A stretch of 64,000 nt of DNA from UBA7672 sp041398245 (GTDB taxonomy: Bacteria > Pseudomonadota > Alphaproteobacteria > Caulobacterales > Hyphomonadaceae), in contig JAWKVC010000006.1 of the NCBI GenBank assembly GCA_041398245.1, positions 134,177 through 198,176 of the forward strand. Reading direction: 5' to 3'. The notes beneath the pieces are model-generated. The model was not told the origin of the DNA. It saw only the letters and a program-made list of their open reading frames with translations, and did not search any database. Shown one piece after another: positions 45,717 to 54,615 of this stretch; positions within the stretch are counted from its first letter, which is position 1, and each line of letters begins with the position of its first letter. The position numbers and the translations under genes are program-made.

Positions 45717-46772
45717 ATGCGGATGCTGAAGCCCGCCCTTGCCGCCATTGCCATCGCTCTCATGTCCGCCCCGGCTTACGCCGACGACGTGCCGCGCGCC
45801 GCCGATGGCAAGCCGGATCTCACCGGTATCTGGACCAACGCCTCGCTGACGCCGCTCTCGCGCGCGCCGGGGCAGAAGTCGCTTGTGGTGACGGAAGCTG
45901 AAGCGACGAAGATCGCCGCTGGCACCGGCCTCGCCGGCATCTCGGCTGATGACCCCGACTTCAATGACTCCGGCTATTCGGATCCCAACAAGGGCGCGCC
46001 GGAAAAGGGCGGCGCCGATTTCGGACTCAAGGGCTATGACAAGTTCTGGGTGCAGCCTGGCGAGAAGCTCGCTTTCGTGAAGGGCGAGTGGCGCACGTCA
46101 AACATTGTCGAACCGGCCAGCGGCCAGCTTCCCTACAAGGATCCTGCCGGGCAGATGAAGCGCCAGATGGAAGGCTTCCGCGTCTACATGACCGGCAATG
46201 CGCCGTATGAGGGGCCCGAGGAGCCGACCCTTTCCGAGCGCTGCCTTATCGGCTTCGGCCAGACTGGCGGCCCGGGCATGCTCAGCGTCCTTTACAACAA
46301 CAACTATCAGTTCGTGCAGACGCCCGAACACATGCTCATCCTCGTCGAGATGGCGCATGACGCGCGCATCGTGCCGATCTTCGCAAATGCGGAGGAGGCG
46401 CGGCGTAGCCATCGGCCGGCGGCCATCAAGCCCTGGCTCGGCGACACGGTCGGTTGGTGGGAAGGCGACACGTTCGTGATGGAGACGCGCAACATCAATC
46501 CGCTGCAGGCGGGAGAACAGTCATTCCCGGTCTCGGCCAAGGGCGTGGTGACGGAACGTCTGACGCGAACAGGCGAAAAGGACATTTTCTACGAGTTCTC
46601 GGTCGATGATCCTGAGACCTACACCCAGCCCTGGCGCGCCGAACTGGCATTCTATCCGTCGGACGGCTGGTATGAGTACGCCTGCCATGAAGGCAATCAC
46701 GGCATGATCGGCATCCTCGCCGGCGCCCGTGAGCGGGAGCGGAACGCTGCAACCGCGAAGGCTTCACGCTAA
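45717..46772 (+). CDS. Secreted protein with PDLTGIW/CHEGN motifs, copy A
   Basis: A 351-residue protein with an AGGAGG ribosome site and a cleavable signal (IAIALMSAPAYA). The mature start DGKPDLTGIWTNASLTPL and the closing YEYACHEGNHGMIGILAGAR recur in the gene at 53464-54594, along with GERC/SERCLIGFG, LVEMAHDARIVPIF and WLGDTVGWWEGDTFVMETRN. These features define a secreted family that is frequent in Alphaproteobacteria and Acidobacteria but functionally uncharacterised. The His/Glu/Cys cluster near the C-terminus could be a metal or active site. Confidence 0.82.
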   Translation: MRMLKPALAAIAIALMSAPAYADDVPRAADGKPDLTGIWTNASLTPLSRAPGQKSLVVTEAEATKIAAGTGLAGISADDPDFNDSGYSDPNKGAPEKGGADFGLKGYDKFWVQPGEKLAFVKGEWRTSNIVEPASGQLPYKDPAGQMKRQMEGFRVYMTGNAPYEGPEEPTLSERCLIGFGQTGGPGMLSVLYNNNYQFVQTPEHMLILVEMAHDARIVPIFANAEEARRSHRPAAIKPWLGDTVGWWEGDTFVMETRNINPLQAGEQSFPVSAKGVVTERLTRTGEKDIFYEFSVDDPETYTQPWRAELAFYPSDGWYEYACHEGNHGMIGILAGARERERNAATAKASR

Positions 46773-46805
46773 CCGTCCTGAACGACCAGGCGAACGACCG
46801 AACAA

Positions 46806-46850
46806 CAGGGCCGCAAGGTCTCCCGCCGCGGGATGACCCCTGCGGCCCTG
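46806..46850. other. Nested hairpin between secreted protein and DUF1993 genes
   Basis: CAGGGCCGCA (46806-46815) and TGCGGCCCTG (46841-46850) are perfect ten-base arms; inside, TCCC (46821-46824) and GGGA (46830-46833) can form a second stem. There is no T-run after it. It lies 31 bases before the DUF1993 start, so it may be an attenuator, an RNA-stability element or a weak terminator. Confidence 0.5.
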
Positions 46851-46881
46851 ATCTTGGGAAAGAGCAAGGAAAGACCGGATC

Positions 46882-47403
46882 ATGGCGCTTGGCCTCTATG
46901 ACGCGACTGTCGCGCTGTTTCTCCAGACGCTGGGCGCAATGGACGGCTTCCTGAAGCGCGGCCTCGCGCACTGCGAAGACAATAACATCGACACCCACAC
47001 GATCATCGAGACACGGCTTTTCGACGATATGCTGCCGTTCCGGTATCAGGTTCAGGCCTCGATCGGGCATTCGGTTGCGGCGATCGAGGGTGTGAAGGCC
47101 GGCCTCTATAAGCCGCCCTATGGCGATCCGGGCGCTGACTATGCAGCCCTTCAGGCGGCGGTGACGCAGGCGCTGGACAAGCTGAAAAGCTACACGCCTG
47201 ACGAGATCAACGCGCTCGAAGGCAAGGACGTGATCTTCGCGCTCGGTGATCGCCAGATGCCATTCCTGGCCGAAGGCTTCCTGCTCACCTTCTCACTGGC
47301 GAACTTCCACTTCCACGCGACCACCGCGTACGACATCCTGCGGTCCAAGGGCGTGCCGCTTGGCAAGCGCGACTATCTCGGCCGTCTCAAGCTGAAGACC
47401 TGA
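46882..47403 (+). CDS. DUF1993 family protein
   Basis: A 173-residue DUF1993 protein, a DinB-like helical fold. Conserved parts are LYDATVALFLQTLGAMDGFLKRG, LFDDMLPFRYQVQAS and GFLLTFSLANFHFHATTAYDILRSKG, the last with the His residues expected in the metal site. The molecular activity is unknown. It converges on the SGNH hydrolase. Confidence 0.92.
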   Translation: MALGLYDATVALFLQTLGAMDGFLKRGLAHCEDNNIDTHTIIETRLFDDMLPFRYQVQASIGHSVAAIEGVKAGLYKPPYGDPGADYAALQAAVTQALDKLKSYTPDEINALEGKDVIFALGDRQMPFLAEGFLLTFSLANFHFHATTAYDILRSKGVPLGKRDYLGRLKLKT

Positions 47404-47413
47404 GCGCGCTGGC

Positions 47414-48598
47414 TCAGCGGAAGAGGGCGAGGTCGACCGCTTCGCCCATCACCCGGTAGCCAGCATCGTTCGGATGCAGCCAGTCGCCGGACTGCAGATC
47501 CGCCTTCATGCGACGTGGATTAGCGGCATCGCGCATCGCGGCGTCGAAATCAATGAAGCCGTCTACTTCATCTGTCGAGCGGATCCAGGCATTGAGCTCC
47601 TGCCGCACGGCCTCACCCGCTTCGTGGAAATAGCGGGCGCCTTCATAGGGCAGCAGCGTCGCGAAATAGACCTTGATGCCGTGGGCATGCGCCCGTGCGA
47701 TCAACTGACGATAGCCGGCGCGAAGATCGTCAGCCGAGGGCGGCGCAGCAGCGCCCATGCCGATGTCGTTGATGCCTTCCAGAACGACCATCCAGCCGGC
47801 GTTCGGAACCGTCAGCACGTCGCGATCAAACCGGGCAAGGGCGCTTTCGCCGAAAATGGGCAGCTGCTGCGACAGGATGCGATTGCCGGCGATCGCCTGG
47901 TTGGAGACGCCGCGCTGCTGACCCGCAGCGACAAGCCGCTCCGCCAGAACATCTGGCCAGCGGCGGTTGGCGCCGGACGTCGACGACGTGCCATCCGTGA
48001 TGGAATCGCCAAAGGCGATGATCGTACGCGGCGCCGGCGTCTGTACGTCCACGGCCGAAATGAAGGCGCGGTTGCCCAGAGTCTCCTTCGTCTCGAAGCC
48101 ACTCCTGGTGAAATCGCCTGGACCGGAGATCTCGGCGTTTGCGATGCCCGCGAAATGGCACGTACACGGACCGGTGGTCTTGGGCAGGTAGAGGCTGATC
48201 GACAGCTGCTGCAGCGGCGCGGCGTCGAGCGCGATGGGGTCGCTCAGCAGCGGAGCGCCCGGCGGGATCACGGCTGTGCTCGCGCCGGAAAAGGTAATCG
48301 CAACGGGCGGGCCAGACGGTTTGCCGTCCTCGCCTGCGAGCGACACGGTCGCTGCGCCGATTTCGAGGGGGTTTTCGCCATATTCATTGGTGAACCGGAT
48401 GCGGATGGCTGTTCCGCCCTCGCTGAGCCTGATCGCCTGCCGGACTGTCTGGTTCTCGAAACTGCGGCCGCCCGCCGGGGGAAGGGTTGGCGATGCGCCC
48501 CAGCTGCCGGCCCATCCGGGCGCGGGCGTCGAAGCCATCGGCTGGGTGACGCAGCCAGCCAGAGCAAGCGCAAACAGGACTGCAGACAGGCGTTTCAT
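47414..48598 (-). CDS. SGNH/GDSL hydrolase, predicted lipoprotein
   Basis: A 394-residue exported esterase with lipobox LALAGCV. An N-terminal beta-rich domain of about 170 residues precedes the SGNH domain. That domain has IIAFGDSITDGTSS (nucleophile Ser), VVLEGINDIG (block III, Asn) and DWLHPNDAGYR (block V, Asp and His). This layout matches GDSL enzymes that deacylate polysaccharides or cell-wall sugars. The substrate is not evident. Confidence 0.92.
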   Translation of the reverse strand: MKRLSAVLFALALAGCVTQPMASTPAPGWAGSWGASPTLPPAGGRSFENQTVRQAIRLSEGGTAIRIRFTNEYGENPLEIGAATVSLAGEDGKPSGPPVAITFSGASTAVIPPGAPLLSDPIALDAAPLQQLSISLYLPKTTGPCTCHFAGIANAEISGPGDFTRSGFETKETLGNRAFISAVDVQTPAPRTIIAFGDSITDGTSSTSGANRRWPDVLAERLVAAGQQRGVSNQAIAGNRILSQQLPIFGESALARFDRDVLTVPNAGWMVVLEGINDIGMGAAAPPSADDLRAGYRQLIARAHAHGIKVYFATLLPYEGARYFHEAGEAVRQELNAWIRSTDEVDGFIDFDAAMRDAANPRRMKADLQSGDWLHPNDAGYRVMGEAVDLALFR

Positions 48599-48797
48599 CC
48601 GTTCTCCCCTTTTTTGGCGGCCATCCTATCCGGGCGCTCGCCATCCGCCAGCCTGTGGATGATCGACGGGATCGAACGCGGAAAATCGGCTTTTCACGCC
48701 GCATTTACGCGGGCTCTGCAGGTCTGTAGGACTTGAAGCGATCCCCCATGGCGCTCAGATGAGAAGCCTACGGGGCGGGAAAGGTGCGTTCTGCGTA

Positions 48798-49592
48798 ATG
48801 AGCTGGCTGAAGAAGCTTTATCCGTTCAATGCGGAGCAGACCGTCAACATCGCCAGCGAGTTCGGCCCGCTCGTGGCCATGTTCGTGGTCAACGCCATCA
48901 CCGGCAATATCGAGGATGGAACCTGGGCGCTGCTGATCGGCACGGGCGTCGCCATGATCGCGATGCTGTGGGTGCTGAAGCGGTTGCCTGTGTTCCCGCT
49001 TCTGGCGTCGGCGATCACGGTCATCTTCGGCATCCTCACCCTTGTGACCCACAATCCGATGTGGGTGCAGATCAAGGTGACGTTGTTCAACGCCGCGTTC
49101 GCGATCTTCCTGTTTGCCGGCCTGATGATGAAGAAGAACTTCTTCAAGTACATCATGGAAGGCACCTTCCACTACACGCAGAAGGGGTGGGACCAGTTCA
49201 CCTGGAGCTTCGCGTGGTTCTTCGTGGCGACGGCTGTCGCCAATGAGGCGGTGCGCCTCACCTTCGCGCAGGATCAGATCTACAACATTCTCGGCTTCCA
49301 GATGGACGGCGTGAATGTGTGGATCATGTTCAAGGTCGCGATCATCATGCCGGCGAGCGGCCTCTACGTGTTCCTGCTGACCCGCATGATGCAGAAGCAC
49401 CGCCTGCCTGATCCTAATGAAGAGGGCGACCGCAAGGACGCGGTGGCTGCCGCCTGTTTCTGGCGTGCCTGTGGCGCACAAGAAGTCGGCTCAGGGACGC
49501 GAGCCCGGCGGGCTGAGCGTCTGTTCTTTGATCTGAATCAACCTGCGCGGTCTGGCGTCTGCCTTGGTGGCGGCAGGAGCATGAGCGCATGA
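48798..49592 (+). CDS. ispZ: Inner-membrane septation protein (IspZ/YciB)
   Basis: A YciB/IspZ protein with five or six helices. The family pattern is clear: EFGPLVAMFVVNA at the start, THNPMWVQIKVTLFNAAFAIFLFAGL, then TQKGWDQFTWSFAWFFVATAVANE. It helps septation and envelope integrity. The frame as sequenced runs 264 residues, longer than usual, with an odd Cys/Arg-rich tail after LPDPNEEGDRKDA. Reading one frame over from about 49456 gives a cleaner tail (SGVPVAHKKSAQ...) and a stop at 49536, so an indel near 49450-49460 is likely. The globin gene follows on the same strand. Confidence 0.88.
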   Translation: MSWLKKLYPFNAEQTVNIASEFGPLVAMFVVNAITGNIEDGTWALLIGTGVAMIAMLWVLKRLPVFPLLASAITVIFGILTLVTHNPMWVQIKVTLFNAAFAIFLFAGLMMKKNFFKYIMEGTFHYTQKGWDQFTWSFAWFFVATAVANEAVRLTFAQDQIYNILGFQMDGVNVWIMFKVAIIMPASGLYVFLLTRMMQKHRLPDPNEEGDRKDAVAAACFWRACGAQEVGSGTRARRAERLFFDLNQPARSGVCLGGGRSMSA

Positions 49593-49984
49593 GTACAGCC
49601 CGCCACGGCGAACAATCCGCGTTCGAACGCATCGGCGGCCGGGAGGGGCTAAACCGCTTGGCCGCGCGCTTCTACGAGACCATGTCGGCGCGGCCGGAAG
49701 CAGCCGGCATCCGGGCCATGCACAAGAATGATCTTGGACCTGTTGCCGAAAGCCTCGGCGAATTCCTGATGGGATGGATCGGCGGGCCACGCGACTGGTT
49801 CATGCGGCCGGGCCGACCCTGCATCATGAGCCTGCATCGCGCGCTGTCCATTGGCGAAAGCGAGCGCGACCAATGGCTCGTCTGCATGAAGCAGGCGCTC
49901 GCCGACACGGTTACTGACGAAGCGCTGCGGTTTGAACTGGAGCCCGCCTTCTTTCGCATCGCAGATGCGATGCGGACCCGATAG
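49589..49984 (+). CDS. Group II truncated haemoglobin
   Basis: A 131-residue globin. AFERIGGREGLNRLAARFYETM is the conserved start, FLMGWIGGPRDWF the CD region, MSLHRALSIGESERDQWLVCMKQAL carries the proximal His and the Trp at G8 that marks group II. Members bind O2 or NO and often protect respiration or detoxify NO. Its ATG overlaps the annotated ispZ stop and has AGGAG upstream. Confidence 0.9.
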   Translation: MSTARHGEQSAFERIGGREGLNRLAARFYETMSARPEAAGIRAMHKNDLGPVAESLGEFLMGWIGGPRDWFMRPGRPCIMSLHRALSIGESERDQWLVCMKQALADTVTDEALRFELEPAFFRIADAMRTR

Positions 49985-49987
49985 GCG

Positions 49988-51196
49988 TCAGGCGCTGGCC
50001 GGCACAGCCAGAATAAGCACGATAAACGCGATGATCACGCCGACAGCATAGATCGAAGCGTCGATCGAATGGCGCTTGCGCGCCGCCATCACGGTCGCCT
50101 GAATGCACTGCAGGGCGTAGTAGCCGACGAATGCCTTCGAGGCGTAGACAATGATCTCGTAGATGTCTGCGATCCAGATGATCGCAATCGCGGCGGTCGC
50201 TGTGAGGATATTGCCCACCTTCACCGAAACGCGCTTGCCGGTCGCCTCGGAGAGAAGGCCGCCCGCGCCATTGGTGTCGGCAATGGCGGCCGAGGACTGC
50301 GAGGCCAGCGCGGTCAGGATGATCATCGGCGCGATGATGCCGCCGAGCGGCGCGAGGATGTCGATGATCGCCGTTTCGCCGCCCTCGGCGGGCAACTGGT
50401 TCTGGAAGAAGCGCGTGGCGAGAAGGATGAAGCTCGCATAGATCGCGGTCGACAGCCATTGCGCCCAGCGCATGGTGCGGATTCGCGTTTCTGCATCGTA
50501 TTCCTCGCCGAGATAGCGCGATGTCTCGAAGCCCTGGACGAGGATAACGAGGCCCAGCACGATCTGGAGTTCATTGAGGCCGCGTGGATGCTCCAGCGCC
50601 GGCCACGCAAAGGTTCCCGCCGCCATCGCAAAGATCGAGCTCCCGACAAGGGCGAAGATGACCGCGAAGATGAGGCCGAGCTTCAGGCCGACCGTGTAGG
50701 CGGCAAGACGTTCCAGCTCGCGCAGGCCGCCGATTCCGCCGACAGCGCCGAGCGTCGCGATCACCGCGGTCGCCACCCAGCGGCTCAAGGTTGGGTCTGT
50801 GATGTTGACGAGGCGCAGCCCGAACGAGGCGAACAGGCTCAGATAGTAAGCGACCGAGATGAAGTAAGCGACTGCGAGGACGGCCTCGCTTAACCGCTCG
50901 ATCGTTCGCGTGGGGATATCCGCAGTTTCGCGCAGCACCGGTTCGACATGTCTGATGTTGTAGCGGATGGCTGCGCCGAAGAGGTAGGCGACCCCGCAGA
51001 GCGACAACATCGCCAGCCAGGCCTGCTGGCCCGTCGCATCAGCGAGAATAGGCCCGGCAATCAGGAAGCCCGATCCGATGATGGAGGCGAGCGGCGTTAT
51101 GGTTGCACGCCAGAGGCGCGCGCGCGCGAGACGCGGGTGGAGCAGGACAATGCAGCAAACGATCGCGACGCTTGCGATCACGATGTCAGCTAACAA
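49988..51196 (-). CDS. Multi-pass membrane protein, APC-like permease
   Basis: A 402-residue protein with about 11 hydrophobic helices. It has amino-acid-permease-like glycine signatures (TPLASIIGSGFLIAGPILA near the start, GLVILVQGFETSRYLGEEYDAETR in the middle). It probably transports a small solute in the inner membrane. Its closest family assignment is uncertain; APC superfamily is the best fit. It lies 35 bases downstream of the PRC-barrel-like gene on the same strand. Confidence 0.75.
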   Translation of the reverse strand: MLADIVIASVAIVCCIVLLHPRLARARLWRATITPLASIIGSGFLIAGPILADATGQQAWLAMLSLCGVAYLFGAAIRYNIRHVEPVLRETADIPTRTIERLSEAVLAVAYFISVAYYLSLFASFGLRLVNITDPTLSRWVATAVIATLGAVGGIGGLRELERLAAYTVGLKLGLIFAVIFALVGSSIFAMAAGTFAWPALEHPRGLNELQIVLGLVILVQGFETSRYLGEEYDAETRIRTMRWAQWLSTAIYASFILLATRFFQNQLPAEGGETAIIDILAPLGGIIAPMIILTALASQSSAAIADTNGAGGLLSEATGKRVSVKVGNILTATAAIAIIWIADIYEIIVYASKAFVGYYALQCIQATVMAARKRHSIDASIYAVGVIIAFIVLILAVPASA

Positions 51197-51231
51197 TACC
51201 AGCCCTCGCTTCGTCTGACCTCGACCCGGAC

Positions 51232-51498
51232 CTAGTCGTCCATCGGTTCGTGGTCCTCGTCGTCCTCGGAGGCGTGGGCCTTGCCGATCGCCGCACGGAC
51301 ACGCTCGTCCAGTTTCTGCCCGTCCAGAATCACCTTGTTGAAGTGAACATCGTGGACGACATCTCTGGACAAGGTGAAGTCGCCGGCGTTTTCGATGTAG
51401 ATCACCAGCTTGTCGCCGATTACTTCGCGTACGGACCCGATGGTCACATCGCCATCGTGCAGAAAGACAGGCAGGTCCCTTCGGATCGGCTCGGACAT
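51232..51498 (-). CDS. PRC-barrel-like (DUF2171) small protein
   Basis: An 88-residue protein from an ATG with AGGAG eight bases upstream. The beta-rich part (VTIGSVREVIGDKLVIYIENAGDFTLSRDVVHDVHFNKVIL) resembles PRC-barrel/DUF2171 domains. It ends with an acidic tail (HASEDDEDHEPMDD). It follows mcd by 64 bases on the same strand and is perhaps co-transcribed. Function is unknown. Confidence 0.75.
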   Translation of the reverse strand: MSEPIRRDLPVFLHDGDVTIGSVREVIGDKLVIYIENAGDFTLSRDVVHDVHFNKVILDGQKLDERVRAAIGKAHASEDDEDHEPMDD

Positions 51499-51562
51499 GG
51501 CGCGGCTCCTGGCTCCCCTGTTATCTAGGGCGTCCAGCGGCCATGCGCCAGTTCTTTGAAGC

Positions 51563-53248
51563 TCAGTTCTTCGCGCCGATGAACTCGTCGATGGTCCTGC
51601 GGGCGATGACCATGGCCTGAACCTCGCCCGCGCCCTCGAAGATGTTGAGGATGCGCGCGTCGCACAGCACGCGGCTGATCGGATATTCAAGCGCAAAGCC
51701 ATTACCGCCGTGAACCTGCAGCGCGTTGTCGGCCGCGCCCCATGCGATGCGGGCGGCCAGCATTTTGGCGAGGCCGGCCTCAAGATCGCAACGCTTGCCT
51801 TCATCCTTCTGACGCGCCGAGAAATAGGTGAGCTGGCGCACGCCGACGAGTTCGGCGGCCATCATCACCAGTTTGTCTGAGCTGCGCGGGAAGTCGAAGA
51901 TCTGGCGGCCAAACTGCGTGCGCTCCAGCGTGTATTTCAGGCCAAGCTCGAACGCACATTGCGCCACGCCGATCGCGCGGGCGGCCGTCTGGATGCGCGC
52001 GCCTTCGAACGTGGTCATCAGGTGCTTGAAGCCCTGACCCTCGACTTCGCCGAGCAGGTTTTCGAGCGGCACTTCGAAGCCGTCGAAACCGATCTCGTAT
52101 TCCTTCATGCCGCGATAGCCGAGCACTTCGATCTCGCCGCCCGTCATGCCCTTGGCGGGGAAGGGGTCAGCATCGGTCCCGCGCGGCTTCTCGCAGATGA
52201 ACATGGAGAGGCCGGAGAAATTGTTGGTGTCCGGGATCGACCGAGCCAGCACCGTCATCAGGTCGGCGCGGGCGGCGTGCGTGATCCAGGTCTTGTTGCC
52301 CGTGATCTTCCAGTTGTCGCCGTCCTTCGCGGCGCGCGTGCGCAGCGAGCCGAGGTCGGAGCCGGTGTTGGGTTCGGTGAAGACGGCTGTTGGCAGGATT
52401 TCGCCCGATGCGATGCCGGGCAGATATTTTTCCTGCTGCGCCCGCGTCCCGCCATTGAGCAGGAGTTCAGCCGCGATTTCCGAACGCGTGCCCAGCGAGC
52501 CGACACCGATATAGGCGCGGGAGAGTTCTTCCGAGACGACGCACATCGACGTCTTGCCGAGGCCGAGGCCGCCGAATTCTTCGGGGATAGTCAGGCCGAA
52601 CACGCCCATCTCACCCATCTGCTTGACGACGCTGTCGGGGATCAGTTCGTCCTTCATGTGCCATTCGTGAGCGTAGGGTTCGACAACATCCTTGCCGAAC
52701 TTGCGGAACTGGTCGCGGATCTGTTCGAACGTGTCTTCAAGGCCGGTGTATTCCACCGTCGCCTTGCCGCTTTCGAGGAAGGCGCGAACGTGTTTCGCGG
52801 CCGCGAGGCGCGCGGCTGGGGTGTTGCCGCTCATGACCAGCTTCGTGATCGCCGGCGTAAACAGCTTCTGCATGATCGCCTGGTCGTGCGTCATGTCGAT
52901 CGGGCGGACGATCTCGACCTGCGTCATCGGCAGGCCGCCGATCAGTTGCGAGAGATATTCGCCAAACAGGATCTGGGTCAGCAGCTGTTCGATCTCGCCG
53001 AACTTGCCTTCTTCCGCGATCCGGTCGGCCCAGTGGGCGGTTTCCTTGAGTGTCTCGACATAGGTCAGCACCCAGGCAAGGCCGTGCGTGGCGCGCTGTT
53101 CCTCATCGATCCTGCGGCGGTCGACCTTGCCCCCGGGGGCGACGCTGGCGGCGACGGCGCGGCGAAGCTCGAGAAAATAGGCCTCGGCGTCGGACGCCGC
53201 CTGGCGAACCGTTGCCCTGAGGTCCGAAATCACGACGCTGTCCGCCAT
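51563..53248 (-). CDS. mcd: Methylsuccinyl-CoA dehydrogenase
   Basis: A 561-residue acyl-CoA dehydrogenase that oxidises (2S)-methylsuccinyl-CoA to mesaconyl-CoA in the ethylmalonyl-CoA pathway. The N-terminal extension of about 150 residues and the stretch GGEIEVLGYRGMKEYEIGFDG mark Mcd among acyl-CoA dehydrogenases. TEPNTGSDLGSLRTRA and NKTWITHAARADL are flavin- and substrate-contacting parts; the catalytic Glu is in NIFEGAGEVQA. Electrons would pass to the ETF encoded at 35331-37012. The start at 53248 has GGAG nine bases upstream; 53254 is possible. Confidence 0.93.
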   Translation of the reverse strand: MADSVVISDLRATVRQAASDAEAYFLELRRAVAASVAPGGKVDRRRIDEEQRATHGLAWVLTYVETLKETAHWADRIAEEGKFGEIEQLLTQILFGEYLSQLIGGLPMTQVEIVRPIDMTHDQAIMQKLFTPAITKLVMSGNTPAARLAAAKHVRAFLESGKATVEYTGLEDTFEQIRDQFRKFGKDVVEPYAHEWHMKDELIPDSVVKQMGEMGVFGLTIPEEFGGLGLGKTSMCVVSEELSRAYIGVGSLGTRSEIAAELLLNGGTRAQQEKYLPGIASGEILPTAVFTEPNTGSDLGSLRTRAAKDGDNWKITGNKTWITHAARADLMTVLARSIPDTNNFSGLSMFICEKPRGTDADPFPAKGMTGGEIEVLGYRGMKEYEIGFDGFEVPLENLLGEVEGQGFKHLMTTFEGARIQTAARAIGVAQCAFELGLKYTLERTQFGRQIFDFPRSSDKLVMMAAELVGVRQLTYFSARQKDEGKRCDLEAGLAKMLAARIAWGAADNALQVHGGNGFALEYPISRVLCDARILNIFEGAGEVQAMVIARRTIDEFIGAKN

Positions 53249-53287
53249 CCTCATCCACTCCCGTTTCGACACGTTTCCCGTAGCCGA

Positions 53288-53304
53288 TTGCGGCGTTGCA
53301 GCAA
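53288..53304. promoter_or_regulatory. TTGC repeats upstream of mcd
   Basis: TTGC (53288-53291), then GGCG, then TTGCAGCAA (53296-53304), itself a perfect palindrome, lies 40-56 bases upstream of the mcd start. The TTGC/GCAA core recurs before ccr and ecm. Confidence 0.3.
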
Positions 53305-53463
53305 AGATCATGTCGTCCCGACAACACAACCGCGTGTTTCCGGGTGAATCCCGCCCCGGACGCCGATTTGGCTGGCTTGATCGGGCAGGCGCCGTCCGTC
53401 ACAACCGCTGACAGGCGAAATCTGCGGCAACAGACCGCGCACGCCAGGCGGAGGAGAAAACCC

Positions 53464-54594
53464 ATGACGATCGCCCGGATAAAAGCTGCGATGCTGGCGT
53501 CTGTCGCGTTTGCGCTGGCGGGCGCCGGGGCTGCGCACGCCCAATCGGGCGCGCCGGGCTATGCGCCACCGAAGACCTCGTGGGGTGTGCCCGATCTGCA
53601 GGGCTTCTGGAGCAATGCGTCGATCACCGACATGCAGCGCTCGCCCGAGTATCCAAACCTCGTCATGTCCGAAGAAGAAGTCGCGCGGATGGAAGGCGAT
53701 GACTACTACAACAATCGCACGCGCGAAGACGCCAAGCCCAACCGGCCCGAGGACGTCAAACTGCTGGACGGCACCGACCTCCTGTCCGGTGGCGGTTACA
53801 ATGCGTTCTGGGTCGATCAGGGCAGCCACGTTGCGCGCGTGAAGGGCACGCCGCGATCGTCCTGGATCGTGGAGCCCGCCAATGGCCGCATCCCGCGCAT
53901 CGGCGCCAGCGCGCCTCAGGCGCCGAGACCGGCTGCGCGTCCTACGGGCGCTGCCTCTGCAAGCGGCACCGTTCAGGGTCCGGGCGCCGTGAACCGCAAC
54001 GCCGGCGGCGGCTATGGCAGCTATGACAACCCGGAAACGCGGCCTATGGGCGAACGCTGCATCATCGGCTTCGGCAACACTGGCGGGCCGGTGATGACCA
54101 ATGTGCTCTACAACAACACCTACCAGATCGTGCAGTCGCCGACGCACGCGATGATCCTGGTGGAGATGGTGCACGATGCGCGCATCATTCCGATCTTCGA
54201 CAGCGCGGAAGCCGCGCGCGCCAGCTATCGCCCCGACGTGATCCAGCAATGGCTGGGTGACTCGGTCGGCTGGTATGAGGGCGACTCGCTGGTGGTGGAG
54301 ACGCGCAACGTCAATCCGCAACAGCGCGGCTATGTCTCGAAGTCCGGCAAGCTGATCGAGCGCTTCACGCGCTGGGATGACAATCAGATCGTCTACGAGT
54401 TCACCGTCGAGGATCCCTCCCAATATACCAGCGCCTGGAAGGGCGAGATGGCGTTCAACGCCTCGAAAGAGCCGTCCTATGAATACGCCTGCCACGAAGG
54501 CAACCACGCGATGTACGGCATTCTCGCCGGCGCCCGCGAGAAGGAGCGGACCGGCGAGGTCGTTGCGGCGAACGCTGATGAGGAAGGCCGCTAG
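53464..54594 (+). CDS. Secreted protein with PDLQGFW/CHEGN motifs, copy B
   Basis: A 376-residue paralogue of 45717-46772, with GGAGGAGA upstream and a signal ending GAGAAHA. It shares VPDLQGFWSNASITDM, GERCIIGFGNTGGP, LVEMVHDARIIPIF, WLGDSVGWYEGDSLVVETRN and YEYACHEGNHAMYGILAGAR. A Gly/Ala/Pro-rich insert near residues 150-185 is absent from copy A. The family is uncharacterised; the conserved CHEGNH may be functional. It converges on the GST gene across a hairpin. Confidence 0.82.
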   Translation: MTIARIKAAMLASVAFALAGAGAAHAQSGAPGYAPPKTSWGVPDLQGFWSNASITDMQRSPEYPNLVMSEEEVARMEGDDYYNNRTREDAKPNRPEDVKLLDGTDLLSGGGYNAFWVDQGSHVARVKGTPRSSWIVEPANGRIPRIGASAPQAPRPAARPTGAASASGTVQGPGAVNRNAGGGYGSYDNPETRPMGERCIIGFGNTGGPVMTNVLYNNTYQIVQSPTHAMILVEMVHDARIIPIFDSAEAARASYRPDVIQQWLGDSVGWYEGDSLVVETRNVNPQQRGYVSKSGKLIERFTRWDDNQIVYEFTVEDPSQYTSAWKGEMAFNASKEPSYEYACHEGNHAMYGILAGAREKERTGEVVAANADEEGR

Positions 54595-54608
54595 CGGCAG
54601 CCTTCCTC
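54580..54608. terminator. Bidirectional hairpin between convergent genes
   Basis: GAGGAAGGC (54580-54588) and GCCTTCCTC (54600-54608) are perfect nine-base arms, with CCGCTAGCGG in the loop region. It overlaps the stop codon of the secreted protein and faces the GST stop. No T-run follows, so it is a weak terminator candidate. Confidence 0.45.
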
Positions 54609-54615
54609 CAGCGGT

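Noticed and set aside
51959..53347. A 462-codon frame opposite mcd
   Set aside because: Shadow of mcd, which has full-length family motifs.
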